64,000 nucleotides of DNA, taken from positions 535,472 through 599,471 of the forward strand of contig NZ_JZEF01000001.1 of the NCBI RefSeq assembly GCF_001013475.1. Reading direction: 5' to 3'. A program made the position numbers and the translations under genes. This stretch comes from Xanthomonas arboricola pv. juglandis (lineage in GTDB: Bacteria > Pseudomonadota > Gammaproteobacteria > Xanthomonadales > Xanthomonadaceae). The notes beneath the pieces were generated by a model, which saw nothing but the letters and a program-made list of their open reading frames with translations, did not search any database and had not been told where the DNA came from. This document shows positions 35,407-46,451 of this stretch, one piece after another. Numbering within the stretch: position 1 is the first letter of the stretch; every line of letters begins with the position of its first letter.

Positions 35407-37079
35407 TGCGTCATGTAATGATGGCTGGACTGATCGTGTATGCAGGAGCGGCGAACGCAGCGACTGCACATGGCGATTACTACGGTACGCTGGAACCGTT
35501 CGCTGCCGACGCGGTGTATTTCGTGGTGACCGACCGTTTCGTCAATGGCGACCCCGGCAACGATCAGCGCGACCAGGGCGGTGCGCATCGCACGTTCGAT
35601 GTGTCGACGCCTTGCGCGGATGCGGTCGGCGACAACATCGGTTACCTGGGGGGCGACTTCAAGGGCATCGTCGAGCATGCCGATTACATCCGCGAGCTGG
35701 GGTTCGGCGCGGTATGGATCACGCCGATCGTCGACAATCCGGATGAGGCTTTCACCGGCGGCAAGCCGATCAGCTGCGGCAGTACGCTCAGCGACCACGG
35801 CAAGACCGGCTATCACGGCTACTGGGGCGTGAACTTCTACAAGCTCGACGAGCATCTGCCCAGCCCAGGGCTGGACTTTGCCGGCTTCACCCGCGCCATG
35901 CATGCCAACCGCTTGAAGGTCGTGCTGGATATCGTGGGCAATCACGGCTCGCCGGCCTACAGCATGCCGGTGGCACAGCCGGGCTTCGGCAAGTTGTACG
36001 ACGCCGATGGCCGCCTGTTCGCCGATCACCAGAATCTGCCGCCCGCGCAGCTGGATCCGCAGCACGTTCCGCTGCACGCGTTCTACAACACCGGCGGCGG
36101 CCTGGCCGAGTTGTCCGATCTCAACGAAAACAATCCCGCCGTGCTCGATTATCTGGCCGGCGCGTATCTGCAGTGGATGGAGCAGGGCGCCGACGCGTTT
36201 CGTATCGACACCATCGGCTGGATGCCCGACCGTTTCTGGCATGCCTTCGTTGCGCGCATCCGCGAAAAACGTCCGGGGTTCTTCATGTTCGGCGAAGCCT
36301 TCGATTACGACGCCAACAAGATTGCCGGGCATACCTGGGCGCGCAATGCCGGCGTCAGCGTGCTGGATTTCCCGTTGAAGCAGCAGCTGTCCGCTGTCTT
36401 CGGGCATAAGCAGGCCGGGTTCGAGAAGCTTGCCGCGCCGCTGTTTCTGCGCCAGGGACCGTATGCCAATCCGTACGAGTTGATGAGTTTCTACGACAAC
36501 CACGACATGGCGCGCCTGGATGCCAGCGACACCGGCTTCATCGACGCGCACAACTGGCTGTTTACCGCGCGCGGCATCCCGGTGATCTATTACGGCTCGG
36601 AGACCGGCTTCATGCGCGGGCGTGCCGAACATGCCGGCAACCGCAATTACTTCGGTGCCGAGCGCATCCGCACTGCACCGCAAAGCCCGATCTTCGGCCC
36701 GTTGCAGCAGATCGCGCGGTTGCGTCGGGATACCCCGGCATTGCAGCGCGGCGTGCAGGTGGATGTGCTGCTACGTGGGGATCAAGCGGCGTTCTTCCGT
36801 GTCTATCAGCATGCGGGCACCAGCCAGACGGCGCTGGTGCTGCTCAACAAGGGCGATGTGGCGGCGAACATCGAGGTGACGCATTTTCTGCAGCCAGGCA
36901 CCTGGCGCGACGCGATGAGTGGCGAGCAGGTGCCGGTGCAGCGTCGGCTGCTGACGCAGGTGCCCGCACACGGGGTGCGGGTGCTGCTCTCGGACGCGCC
37001 GATCACCGACCCGGCCTTGCGCAGGCAGCTCGACGCGCAGATGGCCGAGCAAGCCGCGCGCGATGCCCGCAACAGGTAG
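35406..37079 (+). CDS. GH13 secreted alpha-amylase / cyclomaltodextrin glucanotransferase-like
   Basis: An exported GH13 enzyme acting on maltodextrins or cyclodextrins. The start ATG 35406 overlaps the transporter stop; 557 residues with a signal peptide ending in AANAATA. Catalytic residues: Asp268 (FRIDTIGW), Glu297 (FGEAFD) and Asp367 (YDNHD). Motifs VVTDRFVNGDPGND and DIVGNHGSP are like those of CGTases and related amylases. No starch-binding domain follows; the last 40 residues are helical. The product specificity cannot be read from the sequence. Its stop codon lies within a large hairpin repeat. Confidence 0.9.
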   Translation: MRHVMMAGLIVYAGAANAATAHGDYYGTLEPFAADAVYFVVTDRFVNGDPGNDQRDQGGAHRTFDVSTPCADAVGDNIGYLGGDFKGIVEHADYIRELGFGAVWITPIVDNPDEAFTGGKPISCGSTLSDHGKTGYHGYWGVNFYKLDEHLPSPGLDFAGFTRAMHANRLKVVLDIVGNHGSPAYSMPVAQPGFGKLYDADGRLFADHQNLPPAQLDPQHVPLHAFYNTGGGLAELSDLNENNPAVLDYLAGAYLQWMEQGADAFRIDTIGWMPDRFWHAFVARIREKRPGFFMFGEAFDYDANKIAGHTWARNAGVSVLDFPLKQQLSAVFGHKQAGFEKLAAPLFLRQGPYANPYELMSFYDNHDMARLDASDTGFIDAHNWLFTARGIPVIYYGSETGFMRGRAEHAGNRNYFGAERIRTAPQSPIFGPLQQIARLRRDTPALQRGVQVDVLLRGDQAAFFRVYQHAGTSQTALVLLNKGDVAANIEVTHFLQPGTWRDAMSGEQVPVQRRLLTQVPAHGVRVLLSDAPITDPALRRQLDAQMAEQAARDARNR

Positions 37080-37142
37080 GAGCGCACCCGGGCGCGAGGG
37101 GCATTACCGGGAACACCCCGTCGCGCCCGGGTGCGCTCCTAC
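37076..37142. repeat. REP-like palindrome (22-bp arms)
   Basis: Two perfect 22-bp arms at 37076-37097 and 37121-37142 (GTAGGAGCGCACCCGGGCGC at the outer left) separated by 23 bp. The left arm includes the TAG stop of the amylase gene. It resembles interspersed palindromes common in xanthomonads. No T-run follows, so it may stabilise the mRNA 3' end rather than terminate transcription. Confidence 0.85.
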
Positions 37143-37226
37143 GAGGCATCGATGGCTGCGGCCGATCCCGCGCAGCCTGTCGCGCATGCTCCAACGATTC
37201 CCGATTCCCAATTCCCAATTCCCGAC

Positions 37227-38348
37227 TCAACGCCTGACAGCCCCATCAGCGGCCCGACCAAGCACCGCCTCGCCGGTCTCCGCGCCGGACGGTCTCCATC
37301 CAAGCGGGGGCTGCAGCCCACTGCTACGCGAGGAATCACGCAGCGCCAGCTTCACCGGAATGGTGCGGCTCTGCGCCGCTTCGCCGCGGATCAGCGCCAC
37401 CAGGCTCTCCACCAGGAGCGTGCCGGCCTGCTTGGTGTCCTGTTGCACCGTCGACAGTGCAGGTGCCACCGACGCCGCCAATGCGATATCGTCGAAGCCG
37501 CTTACTGCCACATCCTGCGGCACCCGCAGGCCACGCTCGCGCAAGGCGCGCATTGCGCCGATCGCAATGAGGTCGCTGGCCGCACACACCGCATCGAACG
37601 CCTTGCCGCTGTCGAGCAGCTCCAGGCACGCGGCATGGCCGGACGACTCGGTGGTGATCGCATCGAACTGCAGCGCGCGATCTGCCACCAAGGCCTGCTG
37701 TTCCAGCGCGGCGACGTAGCCGCGGTAGCGCTCTTCGAACTCGGGGTAATGATTGGACGCGTGGCCGAGAAAGGCGATGCGGCGGCAGCCCTGCGCGAGC
37801 AGATGCTCGGTGATGTCCAGCCCGCCCTGATAATTGTCGCTGCCGATCGAAATGCCCGGCTGCCCCGGCAGCGCCGCGCCCCAGCGGACGAAGTGGGTGC
37901 CTTGTTCGACCAGCAGCTGCAACCGCTGGCGCGACTGCTGATAATCGCCGTAGCCGAGCAGGATGATGCCGTCGGCCTTGTTGCTGTCTTCGTAATCGGC
38001 CTGCCAGTCCTTGGACAGCTGCTGGAAGGATACCAGCAGGTCGTAGCCCTGCAGCGCGCAGGCGCGGGTAATCGAGCCCAGCATCGAATGGAAGAACGGG
38101 TTGATCAGCGAATCGTCGGCGGTGGGGTCTTCGAAGAACAGCAGCGCCAGCGTGCCGGCATTGCGCAGCCGCAGCGACGAGGCGTTCTTGTCGACCTTGT
38201 AGTTCAATTCGTTGGCGATGCGCAGGATGCGCTTGCGGGTTTCTTCGTTGACCATCGGGCTGCCGCGCAGTGCGCGCGACACGGTCGGTTGCGACACGCC
38301 GGCCAGGTAGGCGATATCCAGCGAGGTGGCTTTACCCTTGATGGTCAT
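37227..38348 (-). CDS. LacI-family transcriptional repressor of the maltodextrin cluster
   Basis: A 373-residue sugar-responsive repressor with the LacI helix-turn-helix near the N-terminus (SLDIAYLAGVSQPTVSRALRGS) and a periplasmic-binding-like sensor domain (GTLALLFFEDPT, GYGDYQQS, SGFDDIALAASVAPALSTV). ATG 38348 is chosen because it opens the HTH at the usual distance. The C-terminus extends beyond the usual SSG end by about 30 residues. It converges on the amylase gene. By position it is the best candidate for the protein binding the three ATACGTAT-containing sites. Confidence 0.92.
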   Translation of the reverse strand: MTIKGKATSLDIAYLAGVSQPTVSRALRGSPMVNEETRKRILRIANELNYKVDKNASSLRLRNAGTLALLFFEDPTADDSLINPFFHSMLGSITRACALQGYDLLVSFQQLSKDWQADYEDSNKADGIILLGYGDYQQSRQRLQLLVEQGTHFVRWGAALPGQPGISIGSDNYQGGLDITEHLLAQGCRRIAFLGHASNHYPEFEERYRGYVAALEQQALVADRALQFDAITTESSGHAACLELLDSGKAFDAVCAASDLIAIGAMRALRERGLRVPQDVAVSGFDDIALAASVAPALSTVQQDTKQAGTLLVESLVALIRGEAAQSRTIPVKLALRDSSRSSGLQPPLGWRPSGAETGEAVLGRAADGAVRR

Positions 38349-38673
38349 GATCGGTACTGGCAGCACAGGTGGCCGGCATCATGCCACGCGCCCGCCGGCC
38401 CCGTGCCGGCATGCGCAACAGCGGGCTGATTGGTTTACCATTCGCTTCCAAGACCCCTTGCGAGAAGGTGGCCCGCGCCCCGCGCCGGCCCAGCGTGCGA
38501 CATGAGCACTACCACCGCCCACCGCTGATTCCGGCCGCGCCAGTCCGCAAGGCGCGCGTACGGCGTTCGTTCCGCCCCACTTCTCGCCATATCTCTATCC
38601 GAGCCTGCGCCGCAACGGGCAGATCTCCCTTGCAGTCGTCGCGCTGCAGCCAGCACAGACCTCATTCTTGCCC
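38349..38673. other. Spacer between lacI-type gene and thrS
   Basis: A 325-bp region between diverging genes, so it must hold both promoters. I see no ATACGTAT-type operator, T-box-like leader or convincing -35/-10 elements. No coding frame looks real. Confidence 0.5.
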
Positions 38674-40578
38674 ATGATCAACATCACGCTCCCCGACGGC
38701 AGCCGCCGCGAATTCGAATCCCCTGTCTCGGTGATGCAGGTCGCCCAGTCGATCGGCGCCGGCCTGGCCAAGGCCACCATCGCCGGCCAGGTCGATGGCC
38801 AGCTGGTCGATGCCAGCGACGTCATCGACCACGATGCCAGCTTGCGCATCATCACCGCCAAGGACGCCGAAGGCGTGGAGATCATCCGCCACTCCTGCGC
38901 GCATCTGGTTGGGCATGCGGTCAAGCAGCTGTACCCGGAGGTCAAGATGGTGATCGGCCCGGTCATCGCCGAAGGCTTCTACTACGACATCTACAGCGAA
39001 CGCCCGTTCACGCCGGACGACATGGCCGCGATCGAACAGCGCATGCAGGAGTTGATCGCGCAGGACTACGAGGTGATCAAGAAGGTCACCCCGCGCGCCG
39101 AGGTGATCGAGGTATTCGCCCAGCGCGGCGAGGAGTACAAGCTGCGCCTGATCGAGGACATGTCCGACGACATCACCGCGATGGGCCTGTACTACCACCA
39201 AGAATACGTGGACATGTGCCGCGGCCCGCACGTGCCCAACACGCGCTTCCTCAAGGCCTTCAAGCTGACCCGCATTTCCGGCGCCTACTGGCGTGGCGAT
39301 GCCAAGAACGAGCAGCTGCAGCGCATCTACGGCACCGCCTGGGCCGACAAGAAGCAGCTGGACGCCTACATCCTGCGCATGGAAGAGGCCGACAAGCGCG
39401 ACCATCGCCGCATCGGCAAGCAGCAGGACCTGTTCCACCTGCAGGAAGAGGCGCCCGGCCTGGTGTTCTGGCATCCCAAGGGCTGGTCGCTGTGGCAGGT
39501 GGTCGAGCAATACATGCGCAAGGTCTATCGCGACAGCGGCTACGGCGAAGTGCGTTGCCCGCAGATCCTGGACGTGTCGCTGTGGCAGAAATCCGGTCAC
39601 TGGGACAACTACCAGGACGCGATGTTCTTCACCGAGTCGGAGAAGCGCACCTACGCGGTCAAGCCGATGAACTGCCCCGGCCACGTGCAGGTGTTCAACC
39701 AGGGCCTGCACAGCTACCGCGACCTGCCGATCCGCTATGGCGAGTTCGGCGCCTGCCACCGCAACGAGCCCTCCGGCGCGCTGCACGGCATCCTGCGCGT
39801 GCGCGGCTTCACCCAGGACGACGGTCACGTGTTCTGCCTGGAATCGCAGATCGAAGCCGAAGTCACCGCCTTCCATCAGCAGGCACTGGCGGTCTACACC
39901 GCGTTCGGCTTTGACGACATCGAGATCAAGATCGCGCTGCGCCCGGAAAAGCGCCTGGGCGACGACGTCACCTGGGACAAGGCCGAAGCCGCGCTGCGCA
40001 GCGCGCTGGGCGTGTGCGGGGTGGAGTGGCAGGAGCTGCCGGGCGAGGGCGCCTTCTACGGCCCCAAGATCGAGTACCACCTCAAGGACGCCATCGGCCG
40101 CACCTGGCAGCTGGGCACCATGCAGGTCGATTTCATGATGCCGGGTCGCCTCGGCGCCGAGTACGTTGACGAGCACAGCCAGAAGAAGCATCCGGTCATG
40201 CTGCACCGGGCGATCGTTGGCTCGATGGAACGTTTCATCGGCATCTTGATCGAACACCACGCCGGCGCCTTCCCGGCCTGGCTCGCCCCGGTCCAGGTCG
40301 TTGTCGCAAATATCACCGATGCCCAGGCAGACTATGTCGACTCGGTTCGGAAAACCCTTGCAAATCAAGGCTTCCGTGTGAACGCCGATTTGCGTAACGA
40401 GAAGATCGGATATAAGATTCGCGAGCATACGCTGCAACGCGTGCCTTATCTCCTCGTCGTCGGTGACCGCGAGAAGGAAAACGGCGCCGTCGCCGTGCGG
40501 ACACGTTCGGGAGAGGACCTCGGGACCATGACGGTCTCGGCCTTCATCGAACGTCTGCAGGCAGAGCAGGCAGCGTGA
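38674..40578 (+). CDS. thrS: Threonyl-tRNA synthetase
   Basis: Charges tRNA-Thr with threonine. The 634-residue class II synthetase has the TGS domain ([11 protein letters not shown]), the editing domain with zinc-like [15 protein letters not shown] and YDIYSERPF, and the catalytic core (motif 2 [30 protein letters not shown] split over residues about 360-390, motif 3 [12 protein letters not shown]). The C-terminal anticodon-binding domain follows. ATG 38674 is preferred over a TTG two codons earlier. It begins the thrS-infC-rpmI-rplT-pheS-pheT-ihfA cluster typical of gammaproteobacteria. Confidence 0.97.
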   Translation: MINITLPDGSRREFESPVSVMQVAQSIGAGLAKATIAGQVDGQLVDASDVIDHDASLRIITAKDAEGVEIIRHSCAHLVGHAVKQLYPEVKMVIGPVIAEGFYYDIYSERPFTPDDMAAIEQRMQELIAQDYEVIKKVTPRAEVIEVFAQRGEEYKLRLIEDMSDDITAMGLYYHQEYVDMCRGPHVPNTRFLKAFKLTRISGAYWRGDAKNEQLQRIYGTAWADKKQLDAYILRMEEADKRDHRRIGKQQDLFHLQEEAPGLVFWHPKGWSLWQVVEQYMRKVYRDSGYGEVRCPQILDVSLWQKSGHWDNYQDAMFFTESEKRTYAVKPMNCPGHVQVFNQGLHSYRDLPIRYGEFGACHRNEPSGALHGILRVRGFTQDDGHVFCLESQIEAEVTAFHQQALAVYTAFGFDDIEIKIALRPEKRLGDDVTWDKAEAALRSALGVCGVEWQELPGEGAFYGPKIEYHLKDAIGRTWQLGTMQVDFMMPGRLGAEYVDEHSQKKHPVMLHRAIVGSMERFIGILIEHHAGAFPAWLAPVQVVVANITDAQADYVDSVRKTLANQGFRVNADLRNEKIGYKIREHTLQRVPYLLVVGDREKENGAVAVRTRSGEDLGTMTVSAFIERLQAEQAA

Positions 40579-40641
40579 GCCAACCCCGGCCGGTCTGGAT
40601 GATCCGGATGCGCCGGTTCGATTCCCCTGGGAGATTGCAAT

Positions 40642-41169
40642 ATCAGTACCCCTGACAACAAACAGAACCGCAAGAACCAAGAAATCCGTGTGCCGCGCGT
40701 CCGCGTGATCGGCAGTGACGGTGAGATGGTCGGCGTGTTGTCGCGCGACGAAGCGCTCGCCAAGGCCGAGGAAGAAGGCCTGGACCTGGTCGAAATCCAG
40801 CCGCAGGCCGATCCGCCGGTCTGCAAGATCATGGATTTCGGCAAGTTCAAGTTCGAGCAGCAGAAAAAGGCCAATGAGGCCAAGAAGAAGACCAAGCAGG
40901 TCGAGATCAAGGAACTCAAGTTCCGTCCGGTCACGGACGAGGGCGACTACCAGATCAAGCTGCGCAACATGCGCCGCTTCCTGGAGGAGGGCGACAAGGT
41001 CAAGGTCAATATCCGCTTCCGTGGCCGTGAAATGAGCCACCAGGAACTTGGGCGCGAGATGGCGTCCCGGATCGAGGCCGACCTGGGCGACGACATCGTC
41101 ATCGAGTCGCGTCCGCGCCTGGAAGGGCGCCAGATGGTCATGATGATCGCGCCGAAGAAGAAGATCTGA
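40642..41169 (+). CDS. infC: Translation initiation factor IF-3 (AUC start)
   Basis: IF-3 binds the 30S subunit and checks start codons. The family N-terminus [23 protein letters not shown] is encoded directly after an ATC codon at 40642, which has GGGAGA at good spacing. No ATG, GTG or TTG serves this position; the first GTG (40690) would remove 16 conserved residues. A non-AUG start is the known autoregulation device of infC (AUU in E. coli). With it the protein has 175 residues and ends in the usual MIAPKKKI. It follows thrS by about 60 bp. Confidence 0.95.
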   Translation: MSTPDNKQNRKNQEIRVPRVRVIGSDGEMVGVLSRDEALAKAEEEGLDLVEIQPQADPPVCKIMDFGKFKFEQQKKANEAKKKTKQVEIKELKFRPVTDEGDYQIKLRNMRRFLEEGDKVKVNIRFRGREMSHQELGREMASRIEADLGDDIVIESRPRLEGRQMVMMIAPKKKI

Positions 41170-41409
41170 TTCCCGCGCCAGGACGGGCCCTCATGGGTCC
41201 GCCAGGCCGGCGACAGCAGCCATTTGCAAGAATTCCCGGTAACGGGCATACTGCGCGGCCCGGTTTTGCCGGGGCGCCGCGCAAGCGGTACAGGACCTGT
41301 CCGGATCGTGTTCGATCAAGGACTTACAAGCAGGCAAGGGCAAGGATGGAAAGCGTGGTCGCAAGACTGCCGCCCGGGTCAGTGACAAAAGACCATCAAG
41401 GACATTGCA

Positions 41410-41607
41410 ATGCCCAAGATCAAGACCAACCGGGCGGCGGCCAAGCGTTTCCGCAAGACCGCCTCCGGCAAGTACAAGTGCGGCCACGCAAACCGTAGCC
41501 ATATCCTCACGAAGAAAGCGACCAAGCGGAAGCGCAACCTGCGGCAGACGAACCACGTCCGCGCCGAGGATGCAGGCCGTCTCGATCGTATGCTTCCCTA
41601 TCTCTGA
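41410..41607 (+). CDS. rpmI: 50S ribosomal protein L35
   Basis: A 65-residue basic protein with the L35 signature [20 protein letters not shown] and [13 protein letters not shown]. It is preceded by 240 bp without a gene after infC and followed by rplT with a 10-bp gap. In related bacteria this operon is repressed by L20, but I cannot point out the L20 site here. Confidence 0.97.
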
Positions 41608-41617
41608 GGACTGAACC

Positions 41618-41977
41618 ATGGCACGAGTAAAGCGTGGTGTGCAGGCGCGCCGCCGCCACAAGAAAATTCTGACCCTGGCGAAGGGCTACTACAATGCCCG
41701 TCGCAAGGTTTTCCGCGTCGCCAAGCAGGCGGTCATCAAGGCGCAGCAGTACGCCTATATTGGCCGCAAGCAGAAGAAGCGCGTGTTCCGTTCGTTGTGG
41801 ATCACCCGCATTAACGCGGCTGCCCGCATCAATGGCCTGAGCTACAGCCGTTTCATGAACGGCCTGCTGAAGGCGGGTATCACCCTGGACCGTAAGGTGC
41901 TGGCCGATATCGCCGTGCACGATGCCGCCGGCTTTGCCGCGCTGGCTGAGAAGGCCAAGGGCGCGCTGGCGGCGTAA
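41618..41977 (+). CDS. rplT: 50S ribosomal protein L20
   Basis: A 119-residue ribosomal protein with the typical [20 protein letters not shown] start and [20 protein letters not shown] centre. It binds 23S rRNA early in 50S assembly and is the usual autorepressor of the rpmI-rplT mRNA. A strong terminator-like hairpin follows before pheS. Confidence 0.97.
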   Translation: MARVKRGVQARRRHKKILTLAKGYYNARRKVFRVAKQAVIKAQQYAYIGRKQKKRVFRSLWITRINAAARINGLSYSRFMNGLLKAGITLDRKVLADIAVHDAAGFAALAEKAKGALAA

Positions 41978-42094
41978 ATGCAGGTCCCTTCGCAAGAGTT
42001 TGCACATCCATGTGCGGGCTTTTGGAGGGGTAGTTTCTCGAGGGAGCTTGCGCATTCGTGTGCAGGTCTCCGGCGAGGGCAAGCAGATATGCAG

Positions 42095-42122
42095 GGGGAA
42101 GGGCGCGAGTCCTTCCCCTTTT
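42095..42122 (+). terminator. Terminator or attenuator between rplT and pheS
   Basis: GGGGAAGG (42095-42102) pairs with CCTTCCCC (42111-42118), followed by TTTT and soon more T. Upstream, two imperfect copies of a ~40-bp sequence containing TTTGCACATCCATGTGC and CTTGCGCATTCGTGTGC precede it. The arrangement could allow attenuation of pheST, as in enteric bacteria, but no Phe-rich leader peptide is seen. Confidence 0.7.
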
Positions 42123-42228
42123 GCGTTTTTAGATGGCCGGCATTGCTGACTGGATGCCGGGCTAGACCAGATTTGAGTGGCAATGCGTTCCGGTGCATCC
42201 GGAAACACCGTTCGGTTGACGCAGTTGA

Positions 42229-43236
<1,008 letters not shown>

Positions 43237-43240
43237 CGGC

Positions 43241-43348
43241 GGGGAATCGGGAATGGGGAATCGCAAAAGCCACGCGCTTTGCGGATCCCATCTCTAAGCC
43301 CCGGTGCCCCGCTTTTGCGATTCCCCATTCCCCATTCCCGATTCCCGG
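43241..43348. repeat. Imperfect inverted repeat in the pheS-pheT spacer
   Basis: GGGAATCGGGAATGGGGAAT-type sequence and GCAAAAGC (43241-43270) are mirrored at 43311-43348. The right arm has one more ATTCCCC unit. Related ATTCCC runs occur at 37198-37234. Such GGGAAT repeats are frequent in xanthomonad intergenic DNA. A long hairpin in the mRNA just before the pheT start codon is predicted. Confidence 0.8.
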
Positions 43349-43354
43349 CTCCTC

Positions 43355-45733
43355 ATGAAATTCTCTGAAAATTGGCTGCGCAGCCACGTTCCCATCCAGG
43401 CGAGCCGCGACGAGCTTGCCGCGACGCTGACGGCGATCGGTCTGGAGGTCGAAGAAGTCACGCCGCTGGGCGAGGCGCTGGGGCAGGTGGTGGTGGCGCG
43501 TATCGTCGAGGCGGTGCGTCATCCGGAAGCCGATCGTCTGCAGGTCTGCAGTGTCGACGCAGGGCAGGGCGAGTTGCTGCAGATCGTGTGTGGCGCGCCC
43601 AATGCGCGTGCCGGTCTGGTGGCACCGCTGGCGCTGGTCGGTGCGCAGATCGGCGCGCTGACCATCACCGCGGCCAAGCTGCGCGGGGTGGCGTCCAACG
43701 GCATGCTGTGCTCGGCCAAGGAGCTGGGGCTGGACAGCGATGCGTCCGGCCTGTTCGAGCTGCCCGACGATGCGCCGGTGGGTCAGGCGCTGGCCGAGTA
43801 CATGGGCCTGCCCGATGCCAGCATCGAGATCAAGCTGACGCCCAATCGCGCCGACTGCTTCAGCGTGCGCGGTATCGCCTTCGATGTGGCGGCCGCATGC
43901 GCCAGCGCAGTGGTGGCCTTCGACGCCGGTGCGGTGGCGCCGGTGTCCACGCGCACGCTGGCGGTGGAATTGCATGCCGGCAACGCCGCGCCGCGCTATT
44001 GCGGACGGGTGATCGAAGGCATCGACCCGGCCGCAAAAACACCGGTGTGGCTGGCCGAGCGGCTGCGTCGCAGCGGCGTGCGTCCGGTCTCGCTGCTGGT
44101 GGATATCACCCAGTACGTGATGCTGGAACTTGGCCAGCCGATGCATGCGTTCGATCTGGACACCCTGCAAGGCCCGATCGGCGTGCGCCATTCGCGCAGC
44201 GGCGAGCAGCTGGCATTGCTGGACGGGCGTCAGGTCACGCTGGACGACAGCTTCCTGACCATCACCGATGCCGACCGCCCGGTCGCATTGGCCGGCCTGA
44301 TGGGCGGCCTGGATACCCGCGTTACCGAAACCACGCGCAACGTGTTCCTGGAGTCGGCGTACTTCGATCCGGCCGCAATCATGGGGCGTGGTCGCAAGTT
44401 CGGTCTGCATACCGATGCCGGTCATCGCTTCGAGCGTGGTGTGGATCCGGCATTGCCGCCGCAAGCGATCGAAGTGGCGACGCGGCTGGTGCTGGAACTG
44501 GCCGGTGGTACGCCGGGCCCGGTGGTGCATGCGCAATTGCCGGAGCATCTGCCGCAGCCGGCGCGCATCCTGCTGCGGCGTGCACGGATCGCGCGCGTAC
44601 TCGGTATCCAGATTGACGATGGTGAGGTCGTGCGCATTTTGAGTGCGCTTGGCATGCAGCTGGAGGCGGTTACCGAAGGCTGGCAGGTGATGGCACCGAG
44701 CCGTCGCTTCGATATCGCCATCGAAGAGGATCTGATCGAGGAACTGGCGCGCATCCACGGGTACGAGCGCGTGCCGACCACGCTGCCGGGCGGCGCAAGC
44801 CGGATTGCGATGCCGAGCGAAACCCAGCTCGATGAGCTCAGCGTGCGGCGCCAGCTGGTGGCGCGCGAGCTGCAGGAAACCATCAATTACGCTTTCGTCG
44901 ACGCCACCTTGCTGGAGCGCTGGCAGCTGACCGACGGCCTGGTGCCGTTGGCCAATCCGCTCAGCGCCGAGCTGGCGATCATGCGTCCGCGCCTGTTGCC
45001 GGGCCTGGTGGCGACGCTGGGCCGCAATGCCGCCCGTCAGGCCGGGCGCGTGCGCCTGTTCGAGCTCGGCAAGGTGTTCAGGGCTGCGTCCGACGCCGGC
45101 GCTGCCCCGCAGGAGTCGCAGCATGTTGCCGCGGCCGTGTGTGGCGATGCCCTGGCGCTGCAATGGGGCGAGCCCGCGCGCAAGGTGGACTTCCACGATC
45201 TGAAGGGCGACCTGATGGCGCTGGCCGCGGCCAGTGGCGCGGTGCTGGAATTCCAGCCCTCTGCCCAGCCCTTCGGGCATCCGGGGCGATCGGCCGACAT
45301 CCATCGCGATGGCGTTTGCATCGGCTGGATCGGGCAAGTGCATCCGCGCCTGGCCAAGGCGTTGGACATCGACGTGGACGTGATCGCGTTCGAGCTGCAA
45401 CTGACGGCGTTGGTCAAGCGTGCGCTGCCGCGTGCCGGCGAGCTGTCGCGGTTCCCCTCGGTGCGTCGCGATCTGGCCTTCCTGGTCCCGGAAGAGGTGA
45501 GCTGGGCGGCGCTGTCGAGCAGCGTACGCACCACCGTCGGACCGTTGCTGCGCGAGGTGCAGCTGTTCGACCGCTACGTCGGGCAGGGGGTCGAGCCAGG
45601 TTTCAAGAGTCTGGCTATGGGCTTGATTTTGCAGGATAACTCGCGCACTCTCACCGACCGGGACGTCGACGCAGTCGTTGCCGATGTGGTGGCCGTGATC
45701 GAGCGCGAGCACCGCGCCCGGATCCGGAGTTGA
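43355..45733 (+). CDS. pheT: Phenylalanyl-tRNA synthetase beta subunit
   Basis: The beta subunit with tRNA-binding and editing domains. 792 residues from ATG 43355 (MKFSENWLRSHVPIQ). The EMAP-like tRNA-binding domain (VVVARIVEAVRHPEADRLQVC), B3/B4 editing region (GQPMHAFDLDTLQG), B5 domain and C-terminal anticodon-binding FDX-ACB domain (LSRFPSVRRDLAFLVPEEV) are present. An in-frame extension upstream reads through the inverted repeat and is not part of the protein. Confidence 0.97.
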   Translation: MKFSENWLRSHVPIQASRDELAATLTAIGLEVEEVTPLGEALGQVVVARIVEAVRHPEADRLQVCSVDAGQGELLQIVCGAPNARAGLVAPLALVGAQIGALTITAAKLRGVASNGMLCSAKELGLDSDASGLFELPDDAPVGQALAEYMGLPDASIEIKLTPNRADCFSVRGIAFDVAAACASAVVAFDAGAVAPVSTRTLAVELHAGNAAPRYCGRVIEGIDPAAKTPVWLAERLRRSGVRPVSLLVDITQYVMLELGQPMHAFDLDTLQGPIGVRHSRSGEQLALLDGRQVTLDDSFLTITDADRPVALAGLMGGLDTRVTETTRNVFLESAYFDPAAIMGRGRKFGLHTDAGHRFERGVDPALPPQAIEVATRLVLELAGGTPGPVVHAQLPEHLPQPARILLRRARIARVLGIQIDDGEVVRILSALGMQLEAVTEGWQVMAPSRRFDIAIEEDLIEELARIHGYERVPTTLPGGASRIAMPSETQLDELSVRRQLVARELQETINYAFVDATLLERWQLTDGLVPLANPLSAELAIMRPRLLPGLVATLGRNAARQAGRVRLFELGKVFRAASDAGAAPQESQHVAAAVCGDALALQWGEPARKVDFHDLKGDLMALAAASGAVLEFQPSAQPFGHPGRSADIHRDGVCIGWIGQVHPRLAKALDIDVDVIAFELQLTALVKRALPRAGELSRFPSVRRDLAFLVPEEVSWAALSSSVRTTVGPLLREVQLFDRYVGQGVEPGFKSLAMGLILQDNSRTLTDRDVDAVVADVVAVIEREHRARIRS

Positions 45734-45754
45734 GGCGGTAACCAGGGGATTGGC

Positions 45755-46054
45755 ATGGCATTGACGAAAGCGGAGATGGCCGAACGTCTGTTCGACGAGG
45801 TCGGTCTGAACAAGCGCGAGGCAAAGGAATTTGTCGACGCGTTCTTCGATGTGCTGCGCGATGCGCTGGAGCAGGGCCGTCAGGTGAAGCTGTCCGGTTT
45901 CGGCAACTTCGATCTCCGGCGCAAGAATCAACGGCCCGGTCGCAATCCCAAGACCGGTGAGGAAATTCCGATCTCGGCGCGCACGGTGGTGACCTTCCGT
46001 CCGGGCCAGAAGCTCAAGGAGCGGGTGGAGGCTTATGCTGGATCCGGGCAGTAA
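45755..46054 (+). CDS. ihfA: Integration host factor alpha subunit
   Basis: A DNA-bending nucleoid protein of 99 residues. It has [20 protein letters not shown] at the start and the beta-arm region [19 protein letters not shown] that wraps the minor groove. It follows pheT by 21 bp, the conserved gammaproteobacterial order, and overlaps the next gene by 20 nt. Confidence 0.97.
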   Translation: MALTKAEMAERLFDEVGLNKREAKEFVDAFFDVLRDALEQGRQVKLSGFGNFDLRRKNQRPGRNPKTGEEIPISARTVVTFRPGQKLKERVEAYAGSGQ

Positions 46055-46391
46055 TCGCGAACTACCGCCAATCCCGGCCAAGCGCTACTTCACCATCGGC
46101 GAAGTCAGCGAGCTGTGCGACGTCAAGCCGCATGTGCTGCGCTATTGGGAAACCGAGTTTCCGAGCCTGGAACCGGTCAAGCGGCGCGGCAACCGGCGCT
46201 ACTACCAGCGCCACGACGTGCTGATGGTGCGCCAGATCCGTGGCCTGCTGTACGAGCAGGGCTATACCATCGGCGGCGCACGCCTGCGCCTGGAGGGCGA
46301 TGGCGCCAAGAGCGAGTCGGCGCTGAGCAACCAGATCATCAAACAGGTGCGCATGGAACTGGAAGAGGTCCTGCAACTGCTGCGCCGCTAG
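46035..46391 (+). CDS. MerR-family transcriptional regulator
   Basis: A 118-residue MerR-type winged-helix protein. The HTH region [27 protein letters not shown] is followed by [33 protein letters not shown] short helical tail without cysteines argues against metal sensing. It overlaps ihfA and is the usual neighbour of ihfA and tRNA-Pro in this genus. The regulated genes are unknown. Confidence 0.93.
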   Translation: MLDPGSNRELPPIPAKRYFTIGEVSELCDVKPHVLRYWETEFPSLEPVKRRGNRRYYQRHDVLMVRQIRGLLYEQGYTIGGARLRLEGDGAKSESALSNQIIKQVRMELEEVLQLLRR

Positions 46392-46451
46392 GAAAACGCT
46401 TCACAAAGCCGCTATAATCGCAGGCCGCCCTCGCGGCGGATGCAGCATCTT

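Noticed and set aside
38662-41040. Long - strand frame opposite thrS and infC
   Set aside because: Antisense to two essential genes with clear motifs; no domain recognised.
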